A stretch of DNA of 22,326 nucleotides from NCBI GenBank assembly GCA_964472175.1, contig CAYYJF010000030.1:1-22326 (forward strand). The letters are read 5' to 3'. Shown here one piece after another: positions 7,264 through 15,176 of the stretch. The notes under the pieces are model-generated. The model saw nothing but the letters and a program-made list of their open reading frames with translations, did no database searches and was not told the DNA's origin. Source of the stretch: UBA8389 sp964472175. Lineage in GTDB: Bacteria > Bacteroidota > Bacteroidia > Bacteroidales > UBA1402. The position numbers and the translations under genes were made by a program. Each line of letters opens with the position of its first letter. Positions within the stretch are counted from its first letter, which is position 1.

Positions 7264-8016
7264 TCAGTCCATCCAAACAAGCGTGGCCATTCTTCCCGAT
7301 AAGGCGCCTTCCCTTCTGGCTGAATGCAAGTCGGGATCTGTAAACGTGTTTTTAATTGCCATGGAGATGCGATTGGAATCTACACCAGCCTGAATGAGCT
7401 GTAATCTGGCAATCTCATATAAATCCATACAGCAATCACCGGCCGAGGTCATTTTAAACACATGTTGCATGTCCGGATTATTCTTCAAAAAAGCTGCTTT
7501 AATGGCTTCTGACACCGGATAACTGCTTTTTGAAATACCAGGGCCTATCCAGGCATACAAAGCTGCAGGAAACTCCATTCTTTGGACAGTCTTCATGATG
7601 ATGCCATTTTCAAGTCCCTTTCGTCCGGCATGGATGGCAGCAACACCGGAGCCATCTTCCAAAGCCAAAATAACAGGCAGACAATCTGCCGTCAACACAG
7701 TACAAACCACACCAGATTGAAAGGTATAACTGGCATCCGCCAAAGGTCTGATTTCATCACCTTCCAATTGTCCATTTTCAAAAACAAGATCATCGAGGGG
7801 CAATTCAACCAAATCATTTCCATGTATTTGATTCAACCAAACAATTCGCTGATCGGGTTGAATCAAGTCCATCAAACGGTTGCGGCATTTGTTTCCAATG
7901 GTCGATTCCAAATCAAAGGAGACCGCATTGCCATCCGTATCCTTTGCAAGAAAGGTACATGCATGAACACCGGGGAGGTGCCAGGAAGGAGTTAATATTT
8001 TAAACATACCAGCCAT
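7264..8016 (-). CDS. pgeF: Laccase-domain purine nucleoside phosphorylase/deaminase (PgeF/YfiH family)
   Basis: This 250-residue protein belongs to the multicopper polyphenol oxidase-like family (YfiH, human LACC1). Members are zinc enzymes cleaving or deaminating purine nucleosides; E. coli YfiH has also been reported to correct miswired peptidoglycan precursors. The metal ligands are His65 (LNQIHGND), Cys112 (TVLTADCLPV) and His129 (AAIHAGRKGL), with ADASYT at 93-98 and a C-terminal SARREG..GRMATLVW. The usual HAGWRG reads HAGRKG here, so the conserved Trp is absent. It is the last gene of the long minus-strand run, 12 bases after the GT2 gene. A second start, Met4 (8007), is possible. Confidence 0.88.
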   Translation of the reverse strand: MAGMFKILTPSWHLPGVHACTFLAKDTDGNAVSFDLESTIGNKCRNRLMDLIQPDQRIVWLNQIHGNDLVELPLDDLVFENGQLEGDEIRPLADASYTFQSGVVCTVLTADCLPVILALEDGSGVAAIHAGRKGLENGIIMKTVQRMEFPAALYAWIGPGISKSSYPVSEAIKAAFLKNNPDMQHVFKMTSAGDCCMDLYEIARLQLIQAGVDSNRISMAIKNTFTDPDLHSARREGALSGRMATLVWMD

Positions 8017-8028
8017 GGGAATGCAAAC

Positions 8029-9240
8029 TCAATGGATTTTTTGACGTGTGTTGGATGATCGGTTTTGTAACAATCCCTGAAGGTACAGAAAAATTGTCAT
8101 GGGCGGCATGATTATATCCAAAAATGGGATTAAAAAAAAGAACCGTCGTTCGTTCAGCACTTTGGAACACCTTTGGAACACCGAAATCTGAATGATGGCA
8201 CGCAAAAAAAATAAGATTCCGGAAAGCGACATAAGCAAATAGTTTCCACGCAAACTCGAGAAGAAAATCAAACCTGCCAACAATAGGTAAAATGAAATGC
8301 GGGATATCCATTCAAATTGCACAAACATCTTGGCTGAAAAAGAATAGTAAGCCATGGTTTGAAGCCTGTTGTAGTGATCGTTCCACCACCTTTTAAATGC
8401 ATTTTCGGAAAAAACCGTCACGACAGATTCCGGAGAAACTTCGACTCGGGTATTTGATTTATTGGCTGTTTTGGCAACAAAAATATCATCTTCTCCGGGA
8501 TGTATGTTCAGCTGAGAAGCATATCCTTTGTGAACAAAGAATAGGTCTTTTTTATACGCCAGATTCTGCCCATCACCCATAAATGTCTTTCTTTTTGCAG
8601 CCATACCCAAAAAACGCATGGATTGAAATAAATTGGCATATGTTACCAACAAACGCTCCCAGAAGCCTTTACAGGCATAGGTTTTATATCCCAAAACAAG
8701 TTCGTTTCCTGGTACAAAATGGCGCATCATATGTTTCACCCATTGATTACCGGCAGGTTTACAATCGGCATCTGTGAAAAGCAAATAATCGTATTTGGCT
8801 GCTTTCACACCAATGGTAAGTGCCATTTTCTTTAAGCTGATGTTTTGCACATCAGCGGGTACAAAGGTGTGGTAAAGATGGGGATATTGAGACTCCAAAG
8901 CATGAAGAAAATCGCAGGTACCATCGAAAGAAGCCACATCAACGACAACGACCTGAAACTCGGGATAATCTTGCTCCAGCAAGGCATGCAGGTTGGCTTC
9001 GAGATCTTTTAACTGGTTATTGGCTGTAACAATGATTGTTACCGGACTCAGATTGTCCTGAATGGGCATTTTACCCTGCATCAACCGTTTGTTCCAACGT
9101 GGTATCCCGTTGAAAACAGTCAGGTAGATCACACATTGTGCCAGACAAAAAAACAGCAGCGCTGATAACGGGATCCATTCGGCCGGACTGCCGCAGATGC
9201 CGCAAAAAAGCGCTCCAAAATCACTCAACCATGTATTCAT
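8029..9240 (-). CDS. Membrane-bound glycosyltransferase family 2
   Basis: This 403-residue inner-membrane protein has an N-terminal helix (about 24-45), a cytoplasmic GT-A catalytic domain, and two or three C-terminal helices (about 305-395). The GT2 domain shows SPVTIIVTANNQ (65-76), the metal-binding TDADC (156-160), MGDGQNLAYK (221-230), the catalytic-base region GEDD (249-252) and KRWW (283-286), which resembles the (Q/R)xxRW motif of processive enzymes. The start is backed by a rare good Shine-Dalgarno, AAGGAGA, a few bases before the ATG. It lies 26 bases after lysA. A role in cell-surface polysaccharide or glycolipid assembly is inferred from architecture; donor and acceptor are unknown. 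Confidence 0.88.
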   Translation of the reverse strand: MNTWLSDFGALFCGICGSPAEWIPLSALLFFCLAQCVIYLTVFNGIPRWNKRLMQGKMPIQDNLSPVTIIVTANNQLKDLEANLHALLEQDYPEFQVVVVDVASFDGTCDFLHALESQYPHLYHTFVPADVQNISLKKMALTIGVKAAKYDYLLFTDADCKPAGNQWVKHMMRHFVPGNELVLGYKTYACKGFWERLLVTYANLFQSMRFLGMAAKRKTFMGDGQNLAYKKDLFFVHKGYASQLNIHPGEDDIFVAKTANKSNTRVEVSPESVVTVFSENAFKRWWNDHYNRLQTMAYYSFSAKMFVQFEWISRISFYLLLAGLIFFSSLRGNYLLMSLSGILFFLRAIIQISVFQRCSKVLNERRFFFLIPFLDIIMPPMTIFLYLQGLLQNRSSNTRQKIH

Positions 9241-9266
9241 CCCTTCTCCTTCAACGCTAAAAATGA

Positions 9267-10427
9267 CTATATCAAATCAGAAAAATAGGCTTTGGGCAAC
9301 TTTCTCAAATTGTATTGTGACGCCATGATTTCACCATATGCACCTGCCGATCTGAGAACAATCAAATCACCCCTTTTGGTTTCATTGAGTTCTACATCCT
9401 TACCAAAGCAATCGGAAGACTCACAAATCGGTCCAACCACATCGTATTTTTCAACGGGCAATTCCGAACTGATGTTTTCAATTTTATGGTAGGCCTGATA
9501 CAAAGCCGGACGGATAAGCTCCGTAAAACCTGCATCCACAATGGCAAATTTTTTGTTTTTACCTTCTTTGATGTACAAGACTTTAGTGACCAGATTTCCA
9601 CATTGACCAACCACAGAGCGTCCCGGCTCAAAATGGAGGGTTTGACCTTCTTTCAATTGCAACATTTGTTTGAAGGTTTTAAAATAGGCAGCGAAATCGG
9701 GAACGTCATTCTTGGTCGGGTAATGGTAATCAATACCCAAACCGCCACCGACGTTGATGTGCTCAACAACCACATTGCGTTTGGCCAAAATTTCCTGCAA
9801 CTCATTAACCCTGCTACACAAACCGGCAAAATTGTTGAGTTCAAGAATTTGGGAACCGATGTGAAAATGCAAGCCAATCAATTTGATGTTGGAAGCAAAT
9901 AGGGCTGCATCGACAACAGATTCAAAATCTGAAAGTGCGATTCCGAATTTATTTTCTTCTTTACCAGTGGTAATGTAGTGATGGGTATCTGCCTTCACAT
10001 TTGGGTTGATTCTGAGTGCAATACGTGCCGTTTTGCCCTTGGCTGAAGCCAATTCGTTGATGACCTGCATTTCAGGAATGGATTCCACATTGAAGCAAAA
10101 AATATCGTGTTCCAAAGCCAGATTGATTTCCCAATCGGCTTTACCCACACCGGCAAAAACCACTTTTGACGCCGGAATACCGGCTTCAATGGCAGCTTGA
10201 ACTTCACCTCCGCTCACACAATCAGCTCCCAGGCCATAACCATTGACAATGGTTAACAAGCGGTGATTGGCATTGGCCTTCATGGCGTAATGCACGTGAA
10301 AACCATACTTGCCGGCTTCTTCTGAAACGATTTTCAGTGTTTTGTGAAGAAGATCGGTATCATAATAATAAAATGGTGTTTCCAGCTTCTGTAATTTTGA
10401 AACGGGAAATATTCCTTTAGGATCCAT
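9267..10427 (-). CDS. lysA: Diaminopimelate decarboxylase
   Basis: LysA is a PLP enzyme converting meso-diaminopimelate to L-lysine, the last step of lysine synthesis. This 386-residue protein shows the alanine-racemase-like barrel with the Schiff-base Lys50 in HYAMKANAN, HFHIGSQ (187-193), the phosphate-binding glycine loop GGGLGIDY (227-234) and EPGRSVV (267-273). The C-terminal domain provides the active-site Cys335 in CESSD and Tyr364 in GAYGEIMASQYN. Length is slightly short but normal for Bacteroidota. It starts 11 bases after the aspartate kinase stop, so the first and last enzymes of the pathway are co-transcribed. Confidence 0.96.
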   Translation of the reverse strand: MDPKGIFPVSKLQKLETPFYYYDTDLLHKTLKIVSEEAGKYGFHVHYAMKANANHRLLTIVNGYGLGADCVSGGEVQAAIEAGIPASKVVFAGVGKADWEINLALEHDIFCFNVESIPEMQVINELASAKGKTARIALRINPNVKADTHHYITTGKEENKFGIALSDFESVVDAALFASNIKLIGLHFHIGSQILELNNFAGLCSRVNELQEILAKRNVVVEHINVGGGLGIDYHYPTKNDVPDFAAYFKTFKQMLQLKEGQTLHFEPGRSVVGQCGNLVTKVLYIKEGKNKKFAIVDAGFTELIRPALYQAYHKIENISSELPVEKYDVVGPICESSDCFGKDVELNETKRGDLIVLRSAGAYGEIMASQYNLRKLPKAYFSDLI

Positions 10428-10438
10428 GTATGTAAGCC

Positions 10439-11755
10439 TTATTTGTTAAAAAGATGATCACTCAAAGCCTGCATGCTACGTTTTTTGTCTGCAGCTTTGA
10501 CAAGCAAAGAAATGTTGTAATTGCTTCCTCCATAGGAAATCATTCTCACGGGGATGTCACTCAATGCTTGCAGGACCTGGGTTTCGAAACCGATATTTTC
10601 CCATGTCAAATCACCGACAACACAAATGATCACCATATCTTCGTCTATCGTCACGGTTCCAAATTTCTTAAGTTCATTAAGAATTTCGGGTAGATGTTTG
10701 TTTTTATCAATGGTCAATGAAACACCCACTTCGGAAGTGGTTATCATGTCGATGGGGGTTTGATAGCTTTCAAAGATTTCGAACACCTTACGTAAGAAAC
10801 CATAAGCCAACAACATTCTGCCAGACTTGATTTTGATGGCTGTAATGCCGTCTTTGGCAGCAACTGCTTTGATTTTGTTGCGTTCGGTTTGATTGGAAAT
10901 CATGGTACCGAAAGCATCCGGTTGCATGGTATTGAGCAATTTAACCGGGATGTTGGCCAATTTGGCTGGAAGAATGCAGGTTGGATGTAGGATTTTGGCT
11001 CCGAAATAGGCCAACTCTGCAGCTTCTTCAAAATGCAGGTATGAAACAGGACTGGTTTTGTCCACCACCCTTGGATCATTGTTGTGCATGCCATCAATAT
11101 CGGTCCAGATTTGAATTTCATCGGCTTTGACTGAAGCTCCGACGATGGATGCAGAATAGTCACTGCCACCGCGTTGGAGGTTATCGACTTCACCATAAGC
11201 ATTCAGGCAAATAAAACCTTGTGTAATGTAAATCTCAACATCCGGGGTTTGTTCCAATTGCTTGGCCAGATTGGTTTTGATGTACTCATAATCGGGTTCA
11301 CCGTTTTTGTCCACGCGCATGTATTCCAAAGCAGGCAATAAGGCTGCTTTCACGCCACTTTCCAACAAATAGTTGGTGACCATTTTGGTGGACATCAACT
11401 CACCCTGGGCCAATACGACCTTTTCTTCAAACAAAGTGAACAAACCACCTGTAAAACTACGGATTTGATCAAAATGCTCTTGCAACAAGGCTTTTGTTTT
11501 GGTTTTGTATTCGGCTGTGGCATACAATTCTTCAACCACGCCATCATACTTGAGCGACAATTTGTTGATTGTTTCAAGTGCTGCGTCCGGATTGCGTTTA
11601 TAGAGATAATCTGAGATCTCAACCAAACTGTTGGTTGTGCCGGACATGGCGGACAAAACGACAATTTTCTTCTGACCGTCCAGGATAAGTTTTGCAACTT
11701 CTTTCATTCTTTGGGCGGAACCTACGGAAGTACCACCGAACTTGAGCACTTTCAT
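10439..11755 (-). CDS. lysC: Aspartate kinase (monofunctional)
   Basis: Aspartate kinase phosphorylates L-aspartate, the first committed step to lysine, threonine, methionine and diaminopimelate. The 438-residue protein begins MKVLKFGGTSVGS, the nucleotide-binding signature, and contains RGGSDYSAS and WTDIDGMHNNDPRVV, then two C-terminal ACT domains (about 300-438) that usually mediate feedback inhibition by lysine. No homoserine dehydrogenase domain follows. The frame extends 17 codons upstream to 11806, overlapping ftsE by 8 bases, but I chose ATG 11755 because family members start at that methionine. Pairing with lysA suggests it serves the lysine/DAP branch. Confidence 0.95.
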   Translation of the reverse strand: MKVLKFGGTSVGSAQRMKEVAKLILDGQKKIVVLSAMSGTTNSLVEISDYLYKRNPDAALETINKLSLKYDGVVEELYATAEYKTKTKALLQEHFDQIRSFTGGLFTLFEEKVVLAQGELMSTKMVTNYLLESGVKAALLPALEYMRVDKNGEPDYEYIKTNLAKQLEQTPDVEIYITQGFICLNAYGEVDNLQRGGSDYSASIVGASVKADEIQIWTDIDGMHNNDPRVVDKTSPVSYLHFEEAAELAYFGAKILHPTCILPAKLANIPVKLLNTMQPDAFGTMISNQTERNKIKAVAAKDGITAIKIKSGRMLLAYGFLRKVFEIFESYQTPIDMITTSEVGVSLTIDKNKHLPEILNELKKFGTVTIDEDMVIICVVGDLTWENIGFETQVLQALSDIPVRMISYGGSNYNISLLVKAADKKRSMQALSDHLFNK

Positions 11756-11798
11756 TTTTTTGTGTATTATGGGGTTAACTTTTCTTGTAAAAATTGAT

Positions 11799-12467
11799 TT
11801 ATTCAATGAGCCGGCCTTTTTCGCACTTCAGCACGCGACCGGGAAATCTTTGAACCAAACTTAAATTGTGGGTACTCATCAATACCGTCGTACCATGCTC
11901 ACGGATGGCGTGCAACAAAGCAACAATCTGCGCACCAGTTTCCGGATCCAGATTGCCTGTTGGTTCATCCGCCAGGATTAGTTCAGGCGAATTCAATAGG
12001 GCCCTGGCCATGACAACGCGTTGTTGTTCACCACCAGACAATTCGTGAGGCATTTTATTTTCGACGCCATCCATACCCACCTGTCTGAGCACTTCACTGA
12101 TACGGTCTTGAATTTGAGACGCGTGTTTCCAGCCTGTGGCTTTCAACACAAATTCCAAATTGGATTGAACATTTCTATCGGTCAACAATTGAAAATCCTG
12201 AAATACGATGCCAATTTTTCGTCTTAATTCGGGAATAAATTTAGGGGCGATGGTTCTTAAATTGTAGTCAAAAACCGTTGCTTCACCACTGGTTATTGGC
12301 AAATCGTGATACAGTGTTTTAAGAAGACTGCTCTTCCCTGAACCAACGATTCCGTTGATATACAAAAACTCACCTTTTTTTACATCAAAGGTTACATTGT
12401 CCAAAATAGATCCGTCTTCGTGGTTAATTTGAACGTTTTTGTAAGAGATTATCCATTGGTCTTCCAT
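11799..12467 (-). CDS. ftsE: FtsE-type ABC transporter ATP-binding protein
   Basis: This 222-residue ABC ATPase has Walker A GIVGSGKSS (39-47), a Q-loop in VFQDFQLL, the signature LSGGEQQR (143-150), Walker B LILADEP (163-169), a D-loop in TGNLD and the switch His in STHN. Overall sequence is that of FtsE, which with the membrane protein FtsX forms a divisome complex that activates peptidoglycan hydrolases. No ftsX lies next to it here. It sits between hisIE (12 bases upstream) and lysC. The lone ATPase could in principle serve a different permease, but the FtsE assignment fits best. Confidence 0.88.
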   Translation of the reverse strand: MEDQWIISYKNVQINHEDGSILDNVTFDVKKGEFLYINGIVGSGKSSLLKTLYHDLPITSGEATVFDYNLRTIAPKFIPELRRKIGIVFQDFQLLTDRNVQSNLEFVLKATGWKHASQIQDRISEVLRQVGMDGVENKMPHELSGGEQQRVVMARALLNSPELILADEPTGNLDPETGAQIVALLHAIREHGTTVLMSTHNLSLVQRFPGRVLKCEKGRLIE

Positions 12468-12479
12468 ATGATACAGAAG

Positions 12480-13076
12480 TTATTTGTGTCTTTTTTTCAG
12501 CTCCATGCCCAAATCTCCCAGAGAATAGCCTTTGCTGGTTAAAAGTACAATTAAATGATAAATTAAATCGGATGCTTCATAAACAAAGCCTTCATCGGTA
12601 CCATTGGTTGCTTCTATCACTGTTTCCACGGCTTCTTCACCAACTTTTTGGGCCATTCTGTTGATTCCTTTATTGAACAGAGAGGTCGTATAGGAACCTT
12701 CAGGCATCTCCCGATATCTTTTTTGGATGAAGCCTTGCAGGTATTCTAAGAAATCATAGCCATCACTTTGGTTGACATCGTTAAAGCAGGTATCCCAACC
12801 TTTGTGGCAAACGGGTCCAACCGGGTTGGCCTGAATGAGCAGCGTATCGTGATCGCAATCCTCAGATATCGAAACGACATTCAAAAAGTTTCCACTTTCT
12901 TCTCCTTTTGTCCAGAGTCTGTTTTTAGTTCTACTAAAAAAGGTCACCAGTTTGGTTTCAACCGTTTTAGCCAATGCTTCTTCGTTCATGAAGCCCAACA
13001 TAAGGACTTTCCCGGTGGTCGCATCCTGGATGATCGCCGGTACCAATCCGTTTAATTTACTGTAATCAAGATTCAT
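12480..13076 (-). CDS. hisIE: Bifunctional phosphoribosyl-AMP cyclohydrolase / phosphoribosyl-ATP pyrophosphatase
   Basis: The fused HisI-HisE protein performs steps 2 and 3 of histidine synthesis. The HisI part (about 1-105) has metal-binding aspartates in DCDHD (73-77) and Cys/His ligands in VCHKGWDTCF (Cys90, Cys97). The HisE part (about 110-198) shows GEEAVETVIEA (146-156) and ASDLIYHLIVLL, typical of MazG-like pyrophosphatases. I chose ATG 13076 (MNLDYSKLNGLVPAIIQD) because family members begin there; an in-frame ATG at 13106 would add ten polar residues and overlap hisF by 14 bases. It is the last his gene of the cluster. Confidence 0.95.
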   Translation of the reverse strand: MNLDYSKLNGLVPAIIQDATTGKVLMLGFMNEEALAKTVETKLVTFFSRTKNRLWTKGEESGNFLNVVSISEDCDHDTLLIQANPVGPVCHKGWDTCFNDVNQSDGYDFLEYLQGFIQKRYREMPEGSYTTSLFNKGINRMAQKVGEEAVETVIEATNGTDEGFVYEASDLIYHLIVLLTSKGYSLGDLGMELKKRHK

Positions 13077-13092
13077 ATGTTGTTTTTTATTG

Positions 13093-13848
13093 TTATCTGA
13101 TGACAATGCCTTCTTGTTTCAAATATTGTTTGAGTTCCGGAATTTTAATTTCTCCAAAATGGAATACACTGGCTGCCAATGCGGCATCGGCTTTTCCCAA
13201 CAAAAAAGCATCTTTAAAATGTTCTTTTGCTCCTGCACCACCTGAGGCAATGACAGGAATAGACAAACAATCAGCCAAGCGGGCCAATGCATCATTTGCA
13301 TAACCGGTTTTTACGCCATCATGGGACATACTGGTAAACAGGATTTCGCCTGCGCCCCTTTCCTGTGCTTCTTTTGCCCATTCAACCAAATATTTATCTG
13401 TCGGGATGCGTCCACCATTTAAATAGCAAACCCATTTCCCATGCGCTTCCAATTTGGCATCGATGGCGACCACACACACCTGTGATCCGAAATTTTTGGC
13501 GATTTGGTTGATCAATTCCGGATTTCTGATGGCGGCTGAATTGACAGACACCTTATCGGCACCTGCATTCAACAAACGATCCACATCGGACAATTCATTG
13601 ATTCCTCCACCAACAGTAAAAGGAATACTCACCTTTGCAGCAACACGTTTGACCACATCTGTGAAAGTTTTTCTTCCTTCGTGAGAAGCAGTGATATCCA
13701 AATAGACCAGCTCATCGGCTCCTTGTTTGCTATAGGCTTCACCCAGTTCAACAGGATCACCAGCTTGTCTGAAATTGACAAAATTGATGCCCTTTACGGT
13801 TTGTCCGTCTTTTACATCCAAACAGGGTACGATTCGTTTTGCAAGCAT
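13093..13848 (-). CDS. hisF: Imidazole glycerol phosphate synthase, cyclase subunit
   Basis: HisF uses ammonia delivered by HisH to convert PRFAR to imidazole glycerol phosphate and AICAR. This 251-residue TIM barrel carries the catalytic pair Asp11 (CLDVKDG) and Asp130 (VVAIDAK), the phosphate-binding loop TVGGGI (68-73) and the second loop VIASGGAGA near 220. Length is standard. It starts 4 bases after the hisA stop. AICAR released here re-enters purine synthesis, which links it to the neighbouring folate enzyme PurU. Confidence 0.97.
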   Translation of the reverse strand: MLAKRIVPCLDVKDGQTVKGINFVNFRQAGDPVELGEAYSKQGADELVYLDITASHEGRKTFTDVVKRVAAKVSIPFTVGGGINELSDVDRLLNAGADKVSVNSAAIRNPELINQIAKNFGSQVCVVAIDAKLEAHGKWVCYLNGGRIPTDKYLVEWAKEAQERGAGEILFTSMSHDGVKTGYANDALARLADCLSIPVIASGGAGAKEHFKDAFLLGKADAALAASVFHFGEIKIPELKQYLKQEGIVIR

Positions 13849-13852
13849 ATTC

Positions 13853-14572
13853 CTAGTTTATAAAATGTTCAAGATCTTTCAAAGATATCTTTCCTTCGTA
13901 AATGGCCTTTCCAAAAATCACCGCGGGCAAACCTGCTTCTTTCAAGGCTTCCAGATCGTGCATCGAAGAAACGCCGCCACTGGCTACAAGATACATATTT
14001 GGAAACAATTTTAGTACTTTTTTATACAAATTGATGGAAGGGCCTGCCAACATGCCATCTTTACTGATATCGGTACAAATCACTTTGGAAACCCCTTTTG
14101 AGACATAACTGTCTAAAAAAGGCAATAATTTCAATGTGGTTTGTTCTGTCCAGCCTGTTACAGCAATGGCTTCATCCTGTACATCGGCACCCAAAATGAT
14201 TTTTTCTGAACCGTATTGTTTCAACCAACTTTCAAAAACTTCGGGTGATTTAACGGCAATGCTCCCTCCGGTTATCATGCTGGCACCACATTCAAATGCG
14301 ATGCGCAGATCTTCGGAAGTTTTCAAACCACCACCAAAGTCAATCACCAGATTGGTGCTGCCGGCAATTTTTTCCAACACGCTGTGGTTCACAATGTGAT
14401 GCGCTTTTGCACCATCCAGATCGACCAGGTGCAATCGGGTTATACCATGATCCTCAAACATTTTGGCAACTTCCAACGGATGTTCATTGTAGATGGTTTT
14501 CTGATCGTATTTGCCTTGCGACAAACGCACGCACTTTCCATCAATCAAGTCTATGGCAGGGATGAGATCCAT
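13853..14572 (-). CDS. hisA: ProFAR isomerase (phosphoribosylformimino-AICAR isomerase)
   Basis: HisA isomerises ProFAR to PRFAR, the substrate of the HisH-HisF synthase. The 239-residue TIM barrel begins MDLIPAIDLIDGKCVRL with catalytic Asp8, has the second catalytic acid Asp130 in LGADVQD, and phosphate loops DFGGGLK (78-84) and VASGGVSS. The ATG at 14572 overlaps the hisH stop by one base (TGATG), a classic translational-coupling arrangement; an in-frame TTG one codon upstream is not needed. HisA and HisF are ancient half-barrel paralogues, as usual. Confidence 0.96.
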   Translation of the reverse strand: MDLIPAIDLIDGKCVRLSQGKYDQKTIYNEHPLEVAKMFEDHGITRLHLVDLDGAKAHHIVNHSVLEKIAGSTNLVIDFGGGLKTSEDLRIAFECGASMITGGSIAVKSPEVFESWLKQYGSEKIILGADVQDEAIAVTGWTEQTTLKLLPFLDSYVSKGVSKVICTDISKDGMLAGPSINLYKKVLKLFPNMYLVASGGVSSMHDLEALKEAGLPAVIFGKAIYEGKISLKDLEHFIN

Positions 14573-15165
14573 CAACGTAGGTCTATAAAATTTTGTAATA
14601 TGCGTTCTCCCAGATCTCCGCTTTTTTCAGGGTGAAACTGGGTCGCGTAAAAATTATCCCGATGCAAACTTGCGCTATAGGGTTGCAAGTATTCGGTTTT
14701 AGCTATGGTTTGCGCACAAATCTCTGCATAAAAGCTGTGGACATAGTAAACATACTGTTGCTCCATATCTCTGGAAAACAGATTTGTTTGCAAATCAAAA
14801 ATGGTATTCCAACCCATTTGCGGTACTTTTTCTGTTCGTATCCTTGGTTTAAAACATTTCACTTCCGCATCAAAGATGCCCAGACAATCGGTATTGCCTT
14901 CTTCAGAATGTTTGCACATCAGTTGAAGTCCAATACAAATGCCCAGCGTTGGTTGTTTCAAATCTTTGATCAACGCATCCAATTGCTGTGCTTTCAGATA
15001 AGCCATGGTTGAGGAGGCTTCGCCCACTCCGGGGAAAATGACTTTATCGGCTGACAGAATTTCGGATTTATCATCGGTCACATTGGGCTCGATGCCGATG
15101 CGCCTCAAGCCATGGACGACGGAATAAATATTCCCTGCATTGTATTTTATGATTGCGACTTTCAC
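14572..15165 (-). CDS. hisH: Imidazole glycerol phosphate synthase, glutamine amidotransferase subunit
   Basis: HisH hydrolyses glutamine and channels ammonia to HisF. The class I amidotransferase triad is present: nucleophile Cys77 in LGICIGLQ, and His178 and Glu180 in QFHPEKSG (numbering from the GTG start). PQMGWN is another family marker. I chose GTG 15165 because it gives MKVAIIKYNAGNI, matching family N-termini. A TTG five codons upstream (15180) overlaps the purU stop as TTGA and could also serve as a coupled start. The protein is about 197-202 residues, normal for HisH. Confidence 0.94.
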   Translation of the reverse strand: MKVAIIKYNAGNIYSVVHGLRRIGIEPNVTDDKSEILSADKVIFPGVGEASSTMAYLKAQQLDALIKDLKQPTLGICIGLQLMCKHSEEGNTDCLGIFDAEVKCFKPRIRTEKVPQMGWNTIFDLQTNLFSRDMEQQYVYYVHSFYAEICAQTIAKTEYLQPYSASLHRDNFYATQFHPEKSGDLGERILQNFIDLR

Positions 15166-15176
15166 TTGTTCACTGT

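Noticed and set aside
11756..11806. Seventeen-residue N-terminal extension of aspartate kinase
   Set aside because: It overlaps ftsE, and aspartate kinases start at the MKVLKFGG methionine.
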